Shown one piece after another: positions 48,601 through 63,600 of a stretch of 64,000 bases of DNA; position 1 is the stretch's first letter; every line of letters begins with the position of its first letter. Origin of the DNA: Gordionus sp. m RMFG-2023 (taxonomy: Eukaryota; Nematomorpha; Gordioida; Chordodea; Parachordodidae); assembly GCF_954871325.1 (NCBI RefSeq), contig NC_088777.1, positions 53,134,002 through 53,198,001 of the forward strand, in the 5' to 3' direction. A program made the translations under genes and the position numbers. A model generated the notes under the pieces. The model was not told where the DNA came from and did not search any database. It worked only from the letters and a program-made list of their open reading frames with translations.

Positions 48601-51600
48601 TTTAATATATTTTTCTGATTGATTCATTTTTTAATCTGAGCTTTTTAGGTTGTAATATCTTTTTCAGTTAAATTTTTTTATTAAAGTACATTAGGAGTTT
48701 TTACTATTCCACAAGTCAAAGTCAATGAAAGGATAATTATGGAGATTGTTGCGTGAGATTTTTTTTAATTAGGGCGTATAGAAGAAGTATATTGATATTA
48801 TTATGATCTTATGTCATCAAAAGAGAAAGGTTTGTTGATATAAATATTGATAGTATGACGTCAGGAGAAAATTATATATTGATATTATTAGGATGTTATG
48901 TCAACAGAAAGGCATATTGATATAAATATGATCGTGTGACGTCTGAAAAAAATTATATATTGATATTATAATTATCTTTCATTAAAAAGAAAGGTAAATA
49001 TTGACATAAACATAATCGTATGACGTCAGAAGAAAATTATATATTGATATAATTATGATTGTAAAAAATATGAATTAAATTGAAAAATGCATTTTGAGAA
49101 TATGAAATACTACAAAATCAGTACCAGTTGCTACGGTAAAGGAAGTAGAAAGAATATAATCCATATTCCTATATTCTTGCAAATTTACTTGAATATAACA
49201 ACACATAAAGAAAAAAATAGGTAATATGGGAGAAAACTTGATGATTATGTAATATTATAATAATAATTTCATATCTAAATATAGTATTAAATTTGATAAC
49301 TATTACATTGTACATTTATGATAATTCATGATTATCACTGCATGTTGTATAACATGAAAATGCGGGAAAATAAACAATAGGGTGAAAAATGTTGATTTTT
49401 ATTAATATTGTAATAATATATTAATAGGCTTAAATTTATTCTGTATATATAATAAAATCTTCATAAAATATAAAGATAACGTTTCAATTGATTATAATTT
49501 AATACGACACATTTTATGCATATTTTCTAATCTGATTAATATTCTATATCACAACTTTTAAACTAATTTTTAATTTAATAAATGATAGTAATGGATCTCC
49601 CCATGACAATACCTTCAATCTAATCTTGACTTTTACCAATTTTCACAAAAAACTTTTTTCTCTATTAATTATTTCTTCTAATTGCTTTGTTGAATATCGC
49701 TCTGCACATACTACCATTATCCTTGTAATAAATTTTATTTCCATCTTAATTCTCTACTCATAAACCTAGATGTAGCACTTTCAGTTATGAAGTGAGAAAG
49801 TTATGATTAATATCTATTAGTTTCAGCTCACCTGAAATTTACACGGAAGGCTACAATTTTAAATTATTTTATTTTTATCTTTATTTTTATATTTCTTTTA
49901 TTTTATATATATTAAAAATACTAAAAAACTTTTGTCTAGATATATATACAATTTTTTAATTTACACTTTTTACATAAGTTTTTTTAGAAGGTTAAATTTT
50001 AACAAATTCGTCATTAAATTAAATTAACATTTACAAAAATTATATAATATAAAAGATTATTAAATGAAATTATAAAGAAAGAAATTAAGAAAATATAAAG
50101 TTCAAAGGTCATTAAATTACAAAATAAAAAATATGAAAATTTTATATATTAACATTTCCCTCTTTTTTTAAATCTCTTTTATCATATGTTTCTTCCAGTC
50201 ATTCTTCTCTCACTTTCTCAATTAGTCACTTGTTCAGATTATTTGTTTGACCATTTGTTTCTCGTTTGTTGAATTGATTATCGTACATATTTATTGAAAT
50301 ATCGTTGGTTGCCCATCATTGTTGATACGTCGTTGTTTGAACATTGCTTGTTGATTTGCTGTTTGTATTGATCATCACATTTCTCTTTCAAAATTATATA
50401 TATTTTTTACAAAATTTTTATTTATTTATAACAATCATTTTCTATGTCGTAGTCATATTCTCGCTTTTGAACTTGACTTTGAATTTTCAACTTAAACTTG
50501 ACTTTGAATTTTTGAACTTGTTCACATCTTCCTCCTTTAAAATAAAATCATTTGATATTATGTTCGTTGTTTAGCCTGAGTCATATTTTTTTCATTGTTT
50601 TGTTCGTAGCTTGTTATCCTTATCGTCTAATCATTCGCTTGAACATCATCCTCCCATTAGCTTGTTCATCTCGTTATTTATTATCATTTAGTTATCAATG
50701 TTTGTAAATTAATATATCTCGAAAATAATTTTGGAATAATTGAAATTATAATGGAATAAATAATTTATCAGAATCATTTATAAGAATAAGAATCATAATA
50801 TGGAATATATTTTAAATTTTAAATTTTACTCTCTAATTTTTCAATTTAAATAATTTCTTCTTATAAGAATCTATCCTCTAATTGTTCTTTATAAAACAAT
50901 TTCTTCTTCTCCTTCTATCTTCAACATACAATCTCCATATCATACTCTTAAGAACTTTTTCAACATCAAGATTTTTAATCACCTTGCCTCTCATTTTAAT
51001 ATTTGTTGTTTTAATTTTCTTTATTTCCAAAGTTTTTTTAAATTTTTTATTAATTATAAAATTTTTTATTTTATTATTTTCTTTAATTTTTATTTCATTA
51101 TTGTTTTTAATAACTATTTTTCTACAATTGTTATGATATGATTTATTTCTTTTAATTTTAAAGAATTTATTTCTTTAGGTATTAAACTACCTCATTCAAT
51201 TTTATTCAAGTTATTATTATTATGATATTTATAATTATAATTTTCATGCATTTTATTGTAATATGTACCTTCATAATCTTTGCTATCTACTTTTCTATTT
51301 TCCTCGTTTATATTTACAAATTTATTAAGTATGTTTCCAAAAACTTTTATCCACGTCCTTCCCAGAATTGCAATCTTGTCATTTTGGACTACATAAGCAT
51401 CTGAGTTTGAGTCTTCATATCTCACTTTTTTAACGATTCCTAGCACCCTATTCTTTTCCCATCATAGCCAGTCAGTTTCGTATCCGATTTATTCAAGACT
51501 TAACTCCTATCTTTCTAATATTAATCGACAATATTGAATACCGCGACCCGGTGTTGATCTGCATGACCATCGGTAAATCATTAAGGTATATCGTAACTTT

Positions 51601-54600
51601 GTAATCATCATTTGCTATGTCATCATCATCCATTTTATTTACGTCAAATCTGTTGTTGTATGACTGATTATTGTTTCGATTATTATTATTGTATCTTGGT
51701 TTGTATCTTGATTCGTTATGATGTCTATAATTTCTATAATTGTTTTCATTATATTTGTAATTATTATTATTATAATATTTATAGTTATTGTAGTTTTTAT
51801 TATAATTTTTATTGTTAAATCTTGTAAAATTATTATACGGTCTAGGCCCATTATACCCCCTATTATTATCATAATTATTATCATAGACTCTAGGATTATA
51901 ATTTTTCGATATCTTGGTTCATAATTATTTGCATGTCTCGAATTATCGTATCTCGGTTTCCACTGATATCTATGTACGTACAAATTCATCCTTTTATCGT
52001 GCTCATATTTCATCATCCTTAAATTTTTTTTTACTACCTAAATAATCTTGTAATTTATGAATTTTGTTTTATCATTATTGTCCTATATAGGTTTTATTCA
52101 TATTTTAAATATTTCATCATTAAAATTTTATTATATTTATTTTTCATTTTACATTTTACATTTTAATCAACTCTTACGTCATCATTTTCCATAATCCTAT
52201 CCCACCGCTGCCACCATGAAATTTACACGGAAGGCTACAAATTATTTTATTTTTATTTTTCTTTTATATATATTAAAAATACTAAAAAACTTTTGTCTAT
52301 ATATATACAATTTTTTAATTTACACTTTTTACCTAATTTTTTTAAAAGGTAAAATTTTAACAAATTCGTCTTTAAATTAAATTAAAATTTACAAAAATTA
52401 TAAAATATAAAAGGTCATTAAATGAAATTTTAAGAAAATATAAAGTTCAAAGGTCATTAAATTACAAAATAATGCAAATTTTATATATTAACATCACCCA
52501 ATTCTCTGGTTTGTAAATTATATTTTTGGAAATGAAGCCATTTCTGCCACCTCATTACACAGAGGTAAGCGCTTGTTTAATTACCTTAGTTTGTAATAAT
52601 ATTAAAAATTCATAAGATTTAAACAATAGTCCATTCATTGTCCGATATTAATTCTATTGAATGATCGAATCTAGAAAAAAATCTTGTTTTATTCAATTTT
52701 AGTAGCATATGCATTGTTATAATCAATTTTTTACGAAGATTTGTTCTGTAACTACAGATGTCAATTTATTGAATACATCAAAATTAGTTTTAGGGTTTTG
52801 ATAACCATCATCACAATCTAAAATATTAATAGGGTCTATTTAATTAATTTAAATAATCTATCACAAATTCATTGGTATTCCACTTTTCAATAATTAATTG
52901 TTGTTTTTATTATTTGAAAGTCTTCAAATTCCTTGATAAGCAAGGATATGATTCATAAACCAACATCCATCATTAAATAAAAACTAAGATCAATATTGAA
53001 ATGATTAAAATAGCTAATTTTTTCCCATAATCTTAAATTGTGGATTTTTTACTGTGGTCTTAATTTTCATCATCAATTCTCTTTTCTATTCATCTAATAT
53101 TTCTGTGCCATCTCTATCCTATAATATGGTTTCTTATTAACCATAAACATAATCATACTATCGCTACAGTCATCTCTCCTTGAAGCATTTTCCCATACCT
53201 TGTCCCTTTCTACTAACCCGTCTTCCTGTTTTAACAAATAATTCACTAATATGTAGTTTCATATTTCCCTCCGAAAACTTACTAGATCATGCACTCACAG
53301 TGTGGCAAGAGTCTCCTGATACAATTTTTCCCATATTAATATCTTTTCACCCCTAATATTGAAATCTTTTACCAAAGATAAAATAGAAGGCCACGAATAG
53401 CTGGAAGCCCAGCCAATCAAAAACCTGGGAATCTCTCAACCAATAAACAAAGAGTGATTAAGATTAAGACATCGTTACAGAACTAAATGTCAAGGTAAGG
53501 TATGGCCATAATTGCATCCAAAGATAAAGGAAACGACACTTTTGAATAAACAAATTAGGGTTACCTACCTAATAATTTAGAACCTTGCAACCTCTAAACG
53601 CATAAGACCCAATAGTCTGATCACTACCACCTGGGCCATGTGCAAATCATTTGGTATTATACATGTATCTCTTATTTCACTACCAATAAAAATAGAAACC
53701 TACTTATTCAAGCAGCTAAAAATATACAAATACAAAAATTTCAGAAATTTTATATTATCGCCAATTGCAACGTCTACCAATAATTGTTCGCTCCTATAAA
53801 TTTTAGTTTTTCTTAAAAATGCTCACAAAATTAAATCGAAACATTTAAACCTAAAGAATTCCTATTCCTCAGTCAGAACATACAAATAAACATATATTTA
53901 GGAATCAATTTGCTTTTCTAAAAATTATTTTTTTAAGTTTATAATATTCTTTAAAATTTTTATAGCAGTCAAAAAAAATATAATTATAAATGTGAGTCTC
54001 TCGTAAAAAAATGGAAGAAGTGGAAAAAAATATAACATAAATAATCGGTCACCAGCTGAGCCTATATTAAGCTGAATATGCAGGGCTCTACTGCCTAGTT
54101 CACATTGCTGACTGAGGTAGATTTTGACCTTTTATTTATTAACTAATGCATTAAAAAGATAATCAAGCAAGCATAGACAAGACAATTTCCATTTTAACCT
54201 ATAATTTGCCTAATATGATTACACAGTGATTCTCATTGTTTTGTATTTTCCAGGAATATTAATTCTCCTAAACCAACTTTTCCAACTTTGTAAAAATTTG
54301 CTCAAAATAATTTAATCATGATATTTTTATCCATATTTTTTATATAGAGCCATTGAATAGAATAAGTATAGATGAACAATATTTTTAATTCTCTAATTGT
54401 AAGATAATTTATAGGTTTTTTAGGTTATCCCATTTTCTTTACATTAAATTATAATTTGCGTCTAGTCTAATTCTATTTTTATTATTAATTTCCTCCAAAG
54501 GCAGAAATTATATTTAAACTGCTAAATTATTGTTAAATTAATTTGATCTAAGTATTTTGAACCTTTTTTCCAACTACACTGAACTATTTTCATTTTAAAA

Positions 54601-57600
54601 GGTAAGATTAATGTTTAAGTTATAAAAATAACGTCATATTTTTAATATTATATATTATTTTAGTTTTGGATTACAAGCAATTGAGTAAATTTACTATTAA
54701 TATTTATCAAAAATTAATATGTTATTCAAAACTAAATAGTAAAATCCTATGCTCCAAGTAATAATCATGTGAATAACTTATCATATGTGGTAAGCAGTTT
54801 TTTTGGGAAACAACTATGAAATAACTTTAATTTAGATAAAATTTTCACTTGAATTTATATAAAGACAGGTTTTTTTTGATTCCTAAATACAATAATATAA
54901 TGTTCTTAAATATATATGCTATATTAGATGACTCAGGTATATTTATAATTAAAAATATAAATTATTAAATTAAAAGTGTTAAAATTATATTATAGATAAA
55001 GATTTTTATGTCTTGTTATGAGTGATATATATTCATCGGTATAAGCATAGAAGGCATTTAAATTGATCATTTGTATAGTTTTGTATGACGTTTTGTGCCC
55101 TAAAAAATATATTATTCCATATTTAGGATATTGCCATTTATTTTAGTTGTTTTTAATATATTCTTATTTTTAAATTGAACTCTTCTTTTATATAGAGATT
55201 ATTAATTAGTAGTTTTTAGATGATTTATTTGGTTCTTATCAATTAAACTATTTTTAGTTATCCTTATTGTATTTTGGAAATCATTTTAGGAAAATTTTTT
55301 TCCGATGGGAATTCACACTAAAACTAATAGCACCTAATTAATATTCTTACAATAATATAATATTCAGTGGCGTAAAGAAGGGAGGGGGAGGTCGAATCCC
55401 TGGTGTTTATTCTTTTTCTTACATTCTTTCCACGTGTCATCCACTGTTTTTATCACTTACTTTACCCTACTGTGCTTTATATGAGCTTAAATATGTTGTA
55501 ATTTCTATAATTATCTATCATGCTCCATCAATAAGTTATAAAATCTTTCTTTACATATCTTATTATGGACTGTTATGTTTCATTTTCTTGGCAATCGTTT
55601 CTTATTACTTGTTCACCCAAGTCACTTGTGAGGGCGTTTTTAGCCTTATTCTATGTTTTTTTATCCCACATTACCTTTATTTTTGTGTCATGATTCTCGT
55701 GTTTTACCCTATCACGTCATTTTTATTCGTTTTGTTAATTTTATTATTGTTCCCTCTTTTTTCATCTCTATTATTTTTCACTCCATTTTTTTCTTCTTTT
55801 TTTTATCCGTTTATTTTTCTTTTATCTTTGCTTTTCTATTTTATTTTTATTTTTTTGCTTTATATTTTTTTATTTTCATTTAATTTCATTTCATTTCATT
55901 TAATTTTCCTTTTTTTTCTTCCAAATTTTTTATTTTAATATAATTATTATTGTACAATAAAATCCAAAAATGTTATATTCCAAAAATTTCAAATCCTATA
56001 ATCTATATATCAAATTTCCCAAAAAACACATAACTCAAATATCTGTTAAAATTAATATCACTTTACATCCTACAACATTCAATCTTTATCGATTATTATT
56101 TAATTTTCATTTACACAATTTTATTTAATCGCAGGTTTTTTTTAAATATTAAATAATATAATTTATATATTTAAATATTTAAATATATATAAATTATACA
56201 TATTTATTGTGATTCCATTGGCCTGACAACTATATTGGAAATCAAAAAAATTATTATATTTTAATAATTACCAGGGAATTATAACTAGTTATTTTATCTA
56301 AATATAATTTAAGTATATATATATGTGTATATTTATCTAGGTTTCTTAACTATATTATTATTTATAATTAGTCAATTAAATTTTTTATATATCTAAATAA
56401 AATCTAAGTTGACATTGATAAATCTTAATTATTACCTATTTATTTGTTACTATACATTTTAAGCTCCATCCAAACTAAGTTTGAATTTAAAATTCGTATA
56501 TATTATCTATATTTTCTGAATAACGTCGTCTGAGAATTAAATAATTCACTCTCCCCTTTTTCTTAATTTTGGATTTAAAAATTAAGTAACTATTGTTAGT
56601 TAACGTATTGGATTTACTTTGAGTTATTATATAAATATTTCGGATTTTTGAATGTAAATGAATGGTATAATGATAAAAAATTGGTTTTAAAATAAATAAT
56701 TTTCACAATAAGTGGATATAGAATAATCTTTATCAGGCTATGATACTTAATGTATAATTTTATCATTTTAACTTATTTAAATGATATAAGAGACTTTTTA
56801 ATTAATTATAATCTTTTTCTCTCAGTAATATAAATTTATAATTATTTTCTTTAGGAATATTAAATTTAACTAATTATCTTTGATTTCAGCTGTTGAAGAA
56901 ATAGGTAATATATTTATAATTATAATTATTTGGAAGGAAGCTGTAAGCCAGATTCATATTGGATATTAAATATTCGGCAAAATTTAATTGTTTTCAGGTC
57001 AGCATAATTGGCATTTTACGATAATTTTTTTTAACTATATCCAGTTTTTAATTTTTTTAGTATAAGTCTGGTATCAAAAATTGATTTTAAGACTCCAGGG
57101 GATCGGAGAGGAAAGGACAGAGTTCAGATTTATAAAAAAAAAATTATTATTCAATTATTTGCTAAATTAAAATATTACTGTGTGATAGAATTTGAATAGT
57201 AAAATATAACTTCTCTAAATTGATATATGCTATCCACCAAACGAATTAAATATAAGCATTGAAACCACTTCGTTTAAATTCAATAGGAATATTATTTATA
57301 AATATTATTTTTAAATCATTTAAGGGAAGATAAATATAATTTTGAAAATATGAAGAGATGAGAAATATTAATAAAAAAGGTAAAAAGGGCTAAAAGGGTG
57401 AATAAATTTAAATTTAATCGGTAGATAGAATAATTTAGGTTACCATGACTAGAATTAAATCAAATACTAGATTAATTATTTTTATATAATATAATATTTA
57501 ATTTTAAGAATTCTCATTCTTTACATAATTTAATTTTAAAAAATCAAATATTTATTTTGTTTAGAACTATATTAATAATCATTAAATATTTTTCCAGAAA

Positions 57601-60600
57601 CTAAGCTTGAAAAATTAAGTAAATTTATATCAATGGTAAATAAAATTTTAATTCTTTTATTATTTATTTTTAATATTCAGAAATGAAGTTGACACGCGAA
57701 AGTATATTAGATTAAAATTCATTAATAAATAAAATAATAAAATTTAGTAATATATTACAATATTCTGTCATAATAAATATACTCATGCTTAAATATGACT
57801 ACAACACGCTTGATCCACCTTAACTAATTTTTGCTAAGTTTTAAGACAGGAATTTTGATCTGCTAAATTTTTATTTAATTTTTTTGAATATTTAATTGGT
57901 TTTCTTTGTAACCTAATCTATCTCACTTATATAATATTATTGGTTACTATTTTTTCATCAAAAAAACATCTGATTCTATGTCATAATGATGTTTATATTG
58001 ATTCAGATGCTCTCAATTTATTTTAAAATATTCACTGTGGGTAATTTTTTGGTAAAAATATGAATAGAAAAAAAATGTATTGCCTTTTTAGAGTTACGGC
58101 TCTATAAATTTCGAAAATTCATCATTGCATAAATGATTGTGCTTTTTTAAAAAAAAATTATAATAAAAATTTATATTAAAATTAATATAAAATAATGTAT
58201 AGTCCAAAAATTCATTTCAAATTTATGTAAAATTACAATGAGAGGTACTCTAGACATATAGAAAAATACTTTACAAGGCAAATCACTTTCAAATTTAATA
58301 ATTAAACACTAGCAAATAATTTAAAATTTAAAGATTCGACATATTTCATATCCCAAAGGACATACGCTTTGTATCATTTCTTTTAAAGCGCTATTTTCTA
58401 AAACAAAATATATTTTCTAAGATATACTATATTATTTTTAATAAAATCAAATTTATAATCAGATAACACTTTTTAATAAATTTATATGGGTCCATAGTGT
58501 GTGTTTGAACTAAATAACACTAATTTCCCAGAAAATAAATAAAAGAATAATTTTAATTGACTTTCTTATTTATACACCATATTAATCAAAATCATCAATA
58601 ATGATAGTCAGAAAATTTATTGTAGTGAAAAGCTTCAATTAACAGTATTAGGATTTAAATAAAGATAGGTAATAAAATTTTGGTCGTGATTATATGATTA
58701 CAATAATCTTTGCTTAAATTTATTATTTAATTTTTATTTATTGCAGTTCACTTTCTAGAATTACCAGGTAGAATATACATCCAAAATCGATTTATTTAAA
58801 GAAAATATATATAACAGACAATTTAAATATTAAAATAACAACGAATGGTTAATGTCAGAATTAGATATACAATAAATTTATTGGCATAAAAAACTAACTA
58901 GATAAATCTATAGACTTAGTAATTCGAGGTCAATTGTTAGTATATTTATATTATTTTTCACAAGTATAATATTTGGGAAATATAATCGAAACATTTTATT
59001 TGCATGAAATAAAAATTAATTACAATGATTTTAAATTATTCATTATTAAAATATGAAAACTATTAGTTAGGTTGTTGGAGTATGGTATCCATGTGACATT
59101 AAAATTTATGAAACATTCTAATTTTCTAATTATATTTTATTTTACTCTGCCAAGCAATAACTAACTTATTGCGATTTTTTTAAAGTAAGTTAACTCATAC
59201 TCAAATGGCTCATGGAGTACTAAATTAATTAAATGATTGTCATAATATTAATATAAAATGTTGCAAATACTCCAAATTATGGTAAAATGTTTCTATCGAA
59301 AATATGTAACCCTTATCAAACGAGGTAAAATTTGTCCTGATAAGCTCCAAGAGATTATTTTTAGCAATAATGAACCATTTATATTTACCTCATACTTTCC
59401 TGCGTATTATTACCAATAAGGACCTTCTTATAACATTTCTGGTTCATGGTACCGTTCAAGTTGCATGTTATTACAAGTTGTACAATAATTAAATAAATTA
59501 AATTATCAATAAAAGGCTTTAAATTACAATCACTGCATTTTAATGCTAAAATTGATCGCTATTTTTCTTAAATAGCAATAGAAAAATCTGGGTATTTTAA
59601 ATTTGCATTAAGATAGAATATCTTAATATTATTCTCAGGTAATTGTAAACTCTGAACATGATATAGCATTCTTTGATTTTTTATTTACATGGTTATACAG
59701 CTCTTGGCATATTACATCAGTAAAATCAAACGAGATGCTAATTTTTTCAAAAATATATAATTATCCTAAATTAATTTCAACAAATTATTAAAATAAAAAA
59801 ATTGTTGAAAACGTGCCTAGCAAATTATTTTGAAAAAAGTAATTAAAGACTTGGAATTTCTAGGGATTAAAGTAGATTCGTAGCTCGCAAACCATAGTAA
59901 CTTGTTTTCAGGAATATTTGGTATATATTATTTGTAAGGGCGATTTGCCAATTATTCAAAATTATAATCCTAAACATAAATTTTATATACTTATTTATTA
60001 ATTATTAGTTGAAGAAGCAAAGGAACTAAGTATATATTACTCATAAAATTTATTTTGTTTTACAATAGATGTCTTAATTGTTGTTTGCAGTGCTTTTTAG
60101 ATCGTTGTGAAGAATCTAATAGCGAATTTTTATCTAAGATGAAAAAAAAATAGGATTTGAATGACGTTGTTTTATAAAGCACTCATCCTAATAACTATTT
60201 CAGTCCATTTCATTCTTTAAATAATTCCAAAAAATTTGATCTTTGATTATTTAATAATTTCAATCAACTTACTTTAGGAATCATCAAGAAATATGAAAAT
60301 ATCTTAAACAATATATATTTTTGATTATAAAAAAAAAGGAAAAAAAATTTATGAAGATTCTAATAACAAAAATATATAATAACTTATATTCCCCTTATTA
60401 CGACTCTTTGATTACTAATATTGAATGTTGATGCTGAACTAAATTTATGGCATTTTTTCTGTAAAGTCAATAAAATACTATAAAAAATGGCTTAGATTTG
60501 GAATCAAAACATTATCGATTAATTAATTTTATATTATATTAATATGATATTATTTAATTATTTTTTAAATTATATTGAATAAACAGTTAAAAAGGCTGAC

Positions 60601-63600
60601 AAAATACGTAAATTTTTCTTAATACGTATTATATGAATTATCACATATTGACTTTTAAAAAAACTAAATTTATAAAATATATAAAGCGTGACAATTTGTT
60701 TTATATAAAATAAAGTCTTAATCATAAATCTAACCATATTATATTTATACCTTTATTATATAATATTTGAATAGTGTCCATATTATAACATAGAAAAATA
60801 TGTTTATTCTATGTTTTCCTTGTAAAATTTAGTAATAATGATTGATTTTAACCTGTGTCAGCCCGATGAAGGCTGCCTTAAGCAGCGCAAGAAATTAAAT
60901 TCTACTTACAAAAAAAAAAAATTATAAAAAGAATTTAAATTTTAAAATATTATTAAAAATAATTTGGATTAAATTTAATTTTTTTTAAGTTAAATCAATA
61001 ATTGCCAATCAGAAATTGCTCCCGACTTACACAATTTTTAAATTGATTAATTTTAATTTTGAAAAGTATGTTTCCAATTTATGAATATATTCAAAATCAA
61101 AATTAGATTACTCTTCTAAGAACAGGGCTTAAGTTGAAGAAGCACTACATATAAAATAAAGACTATCCTTGAAATCATAGTGACCTGATTAAGATAGCCA
61201 TTTAACAGCTGACAGTTTCTTTCTAAAATTTTAATGAGATCAATATTTCTTTAGTAAAATCATTATTTCTTTCTTTCTTTCTTTGATTATTATTATTATC
61301 ATGAATTGAATAAGAGATAAGATTAATATTAGTAAATAGAAATTGATCTCATTGGATCCGTTGTTAAATCACGGTCGCAATCCCGCCACTATAAATTCTA
61401 GATCCAAGTGCTATTCATTCTTGATCTCTTTAGAAATGAAGCAATTTATTAATGGATTATATTCATCTAAATTTGAAGTAGTATTAAACTTACTTTCTTA
61501 ATATTTTACATCTTTTTATATATATAAACAGTAAAAGATATTAAAGAAAATAGTAAATGAATATTTTAATATACATTTCGTACAATTTACTTAATTTGAT
61601 CTACATTATTTATTTATACTTTATGAGAAAAATTATCTTGAACTCTATGGAAACAAGATACTCTATTATTGGATGGGTGATTAAAATAATATATAAATTT
61701 GGGAAAATATGGAGCAATTTTTATTTTATGATAATTTTTTTGTCAGGAGTAATGATGAGGAAGGGGCAGAAGGGTATAGCTAATTTTACTATATTATTTA
61801 TTTTTTATAAATAAGTTTAATAATTAACTTTTTCCCCTTGTTCAGTTGTCTGATATTTTACTTGTAAACCATAGTTTTTCTTATAATAGTTTATGTCTCA
61901 CATTTTAATTCTATAATTAGTAATTTTAAAATACTATTATTTCTTTCAAATATTTATAAATATTATTAAAAATTATATATATATTTTTTTTAAAATAAAC
62001 AGAAATTGTTTTAAAAAAAATATTCTTTTGATAATAACATAATATGAGAAGTATGAGAAAAAGATTTAATTTTTCATATTTGTTATACGCTTGAACTTCG
62101 TTCACAGTTAAATGAAAGGATTTTTAATATGAGTGCATCATATAAACGTGATTATAACGTTATGGATGAAAAGTGAGTTTTAAGAAAAATTAGCTGATAA
62201 TCTATAAGCTAAAGAGGTAATTACCTGATTGGGGGAAAGAGTATCTTAGAATCGTTGGATTAGGGGGATAGATATAACCAGCCATATAATCTAATCTTGT
62301 TTCTGTATATTCTTCAAACTTCACATCTTGAGATTAATATATTTCAAAAATCTTAATATTTAATATATTATTACTCCAATATTAATATTTAGAACTAATG
62401 GATAATAAAAGTAAATATTCTCATTTATGCTGTTATTTCTAAAAGTTATTTATTTCTACAAATTAGTGTTTCTAAACGACTTATTTTGAGCCTATTTAAT
62501 CAGCACACGCAATATATTAGAATTATGCAAGCCTTAAGATCTTGCTCATATGTGACATAACGTTAAATATCTATTAACGAAGTCTCGAAGCTTAGACAAT
62601 ATTTAATTGGCTAGAATATTAAGTTAACCATTTTAATATATCGGCTCAAATTGAGCCGTTTTACAATATTACTATAAATATTTAATTAATTAAAATTTGG
62701 TCAGTACGCCAATGTATTTTGTAGCAACGGGAAGATTAATTTTCATGAGCAAAAAAAAATGATATTCAAATAGCATGGATCCATTGTGATTTGTATTATT
62801 TAAATCGAGTTTATATAGTTAAATTTGATGATTTGATATAAAGTATTTTTGATTTATTCGCTAGAAAACAAAAAATGATATTTTGCTGAAATATTGGGAT
62901 AACAAAGGCGTTTCCGGGTAGGGGGGGGGGGTCTTAAAAATATAATTTTTGGCTAATAAACAAACCCCTCACCTTTTTCCTCTATTAAATATGAACAAGA
63001 AGTAGATAAAATATAAATAAAAATCAATAATTTTTTAAAATAAGGATAATAATATATAAAAAATTTTTTAAAAAAAGCATTTTATAATAAAAAATTGAAA
63101 ACCAAGATTATTTTTGATAAAAATATATAACCTTGTCCAATAAAATTTATAAAGGAAAGCCACGCCTATTAGTGCACCCTCACCTCCGGCAGAATTCTGG
63201 CTACGATTATTATAGATATATTCATTTGTTCTATTGATTTTTATTTTCTCTTTAGATGGTTTTGAACTTCTCTAACCATTTCCATTTGAAAGGGAAAGGA
63301 TTTTGAGGATTTAAACTTTATGATATTAAAATAAAAAGATTGATATTGATATTTAATAATTAAAATTAGTGTTTTTAAATATCTCGTTTTGAGTCAATTT
63401 TTAAAAACGGCTAACTCAATATTTTATCCATAATAATATTATGCAAGCCTGAAGATTTTGTTTACATAAGTGACAAAGGTCTAGACATATATTATCTAAA
63501 TCTCGAGGTTTAGACAATATTTTTCTGGCTGAAATATTGAGTTAGCCGTTTTTAAAAAAATAGGCTCAAAACGAGCTGTTTAACAACACTAATTAAAATA

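Larger units (their letters stand above)
49833..52493 (-). mobile_element. Truncated Ty3-like LTR retrotransposon in an intron
   Basis: Direct repeats at 49833-50154 and 52217-52493 both start TGAAATTTACACGGAAGG and end TATATTAACA on the plus strand. A 5-bp target duplication TCACC flanks the element (49828-49832 and 52494-52498). On the minus strand it has a primer-binding site next to one LTR and a polypurine tract next to the other, so it runs antisense to the host gene. The interior of about 2 kb keeps gag-like and protease-like sequence, but I see no reverse transcriptase, RNase H or integrase; non-autonomous. Confidence 0.9.
48170..54250. other. Large intron of the micro-exon gene
   Basis: About 6 kb without a well-supported exon. 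It holds a tandem repeat with CRE palindromes (48786-49062) and an antisense LTR retrotransposon (49833-52493). One candidate 27-nt segment at 52538-52564 (phase 1, before a strong GTAAGC) has a weak acceptor. Confidence 0.5.

Noticed and set aside
51222-51924. Plus-strand ORFs at 51222, 51612 and 51718
   Set aside because: They are the reverse side of the gag-protease remnant of the minus-strand LTR element.
49827-52512. An exon interrupted by the LTR element (CTCACC joined to CAATTCTCTGGTTT)
   Set aside because: The restored unit would be about 20 nt and not symmetric, so it breaks the rule of the other exons.
52538-52564. 27-nt phase-1 segment before a strong GTAAGC donor
   Set aside because: The acceptor (GGAAATGAAG) lacks a pyrimidine tract; kept only as a remark.
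55380-55410. GGTCGAATCCC resembling a tRNA B box
   Set aside because: No A box, cloverleaf or anticodon arm upstream; it follows a CAGTGGCGTA transposon-like end.
55588-55938. 116-residue Phe/Leu-rich ORF resembling a membrane protein
   Set aside because: It lies in a pyrimidine-rich low-complexity tract; hydrophobicity follows from T-rich codons, with no paralogue or signals.
59639-59644. 6-nt phase-1 unit GTAATT after TATTCTCAG
   Set aside because: Too short to separate from chance without RNA data.
62895-63200. G run at 62920 and CCTCCGGCAGAATTCTGGCTACG near 63185 as ends of a MITE like that at 36866
   Set aside because: The right end lacks GCCACTG and the left end lacks CAGTGGCG; too decayed to delimit.
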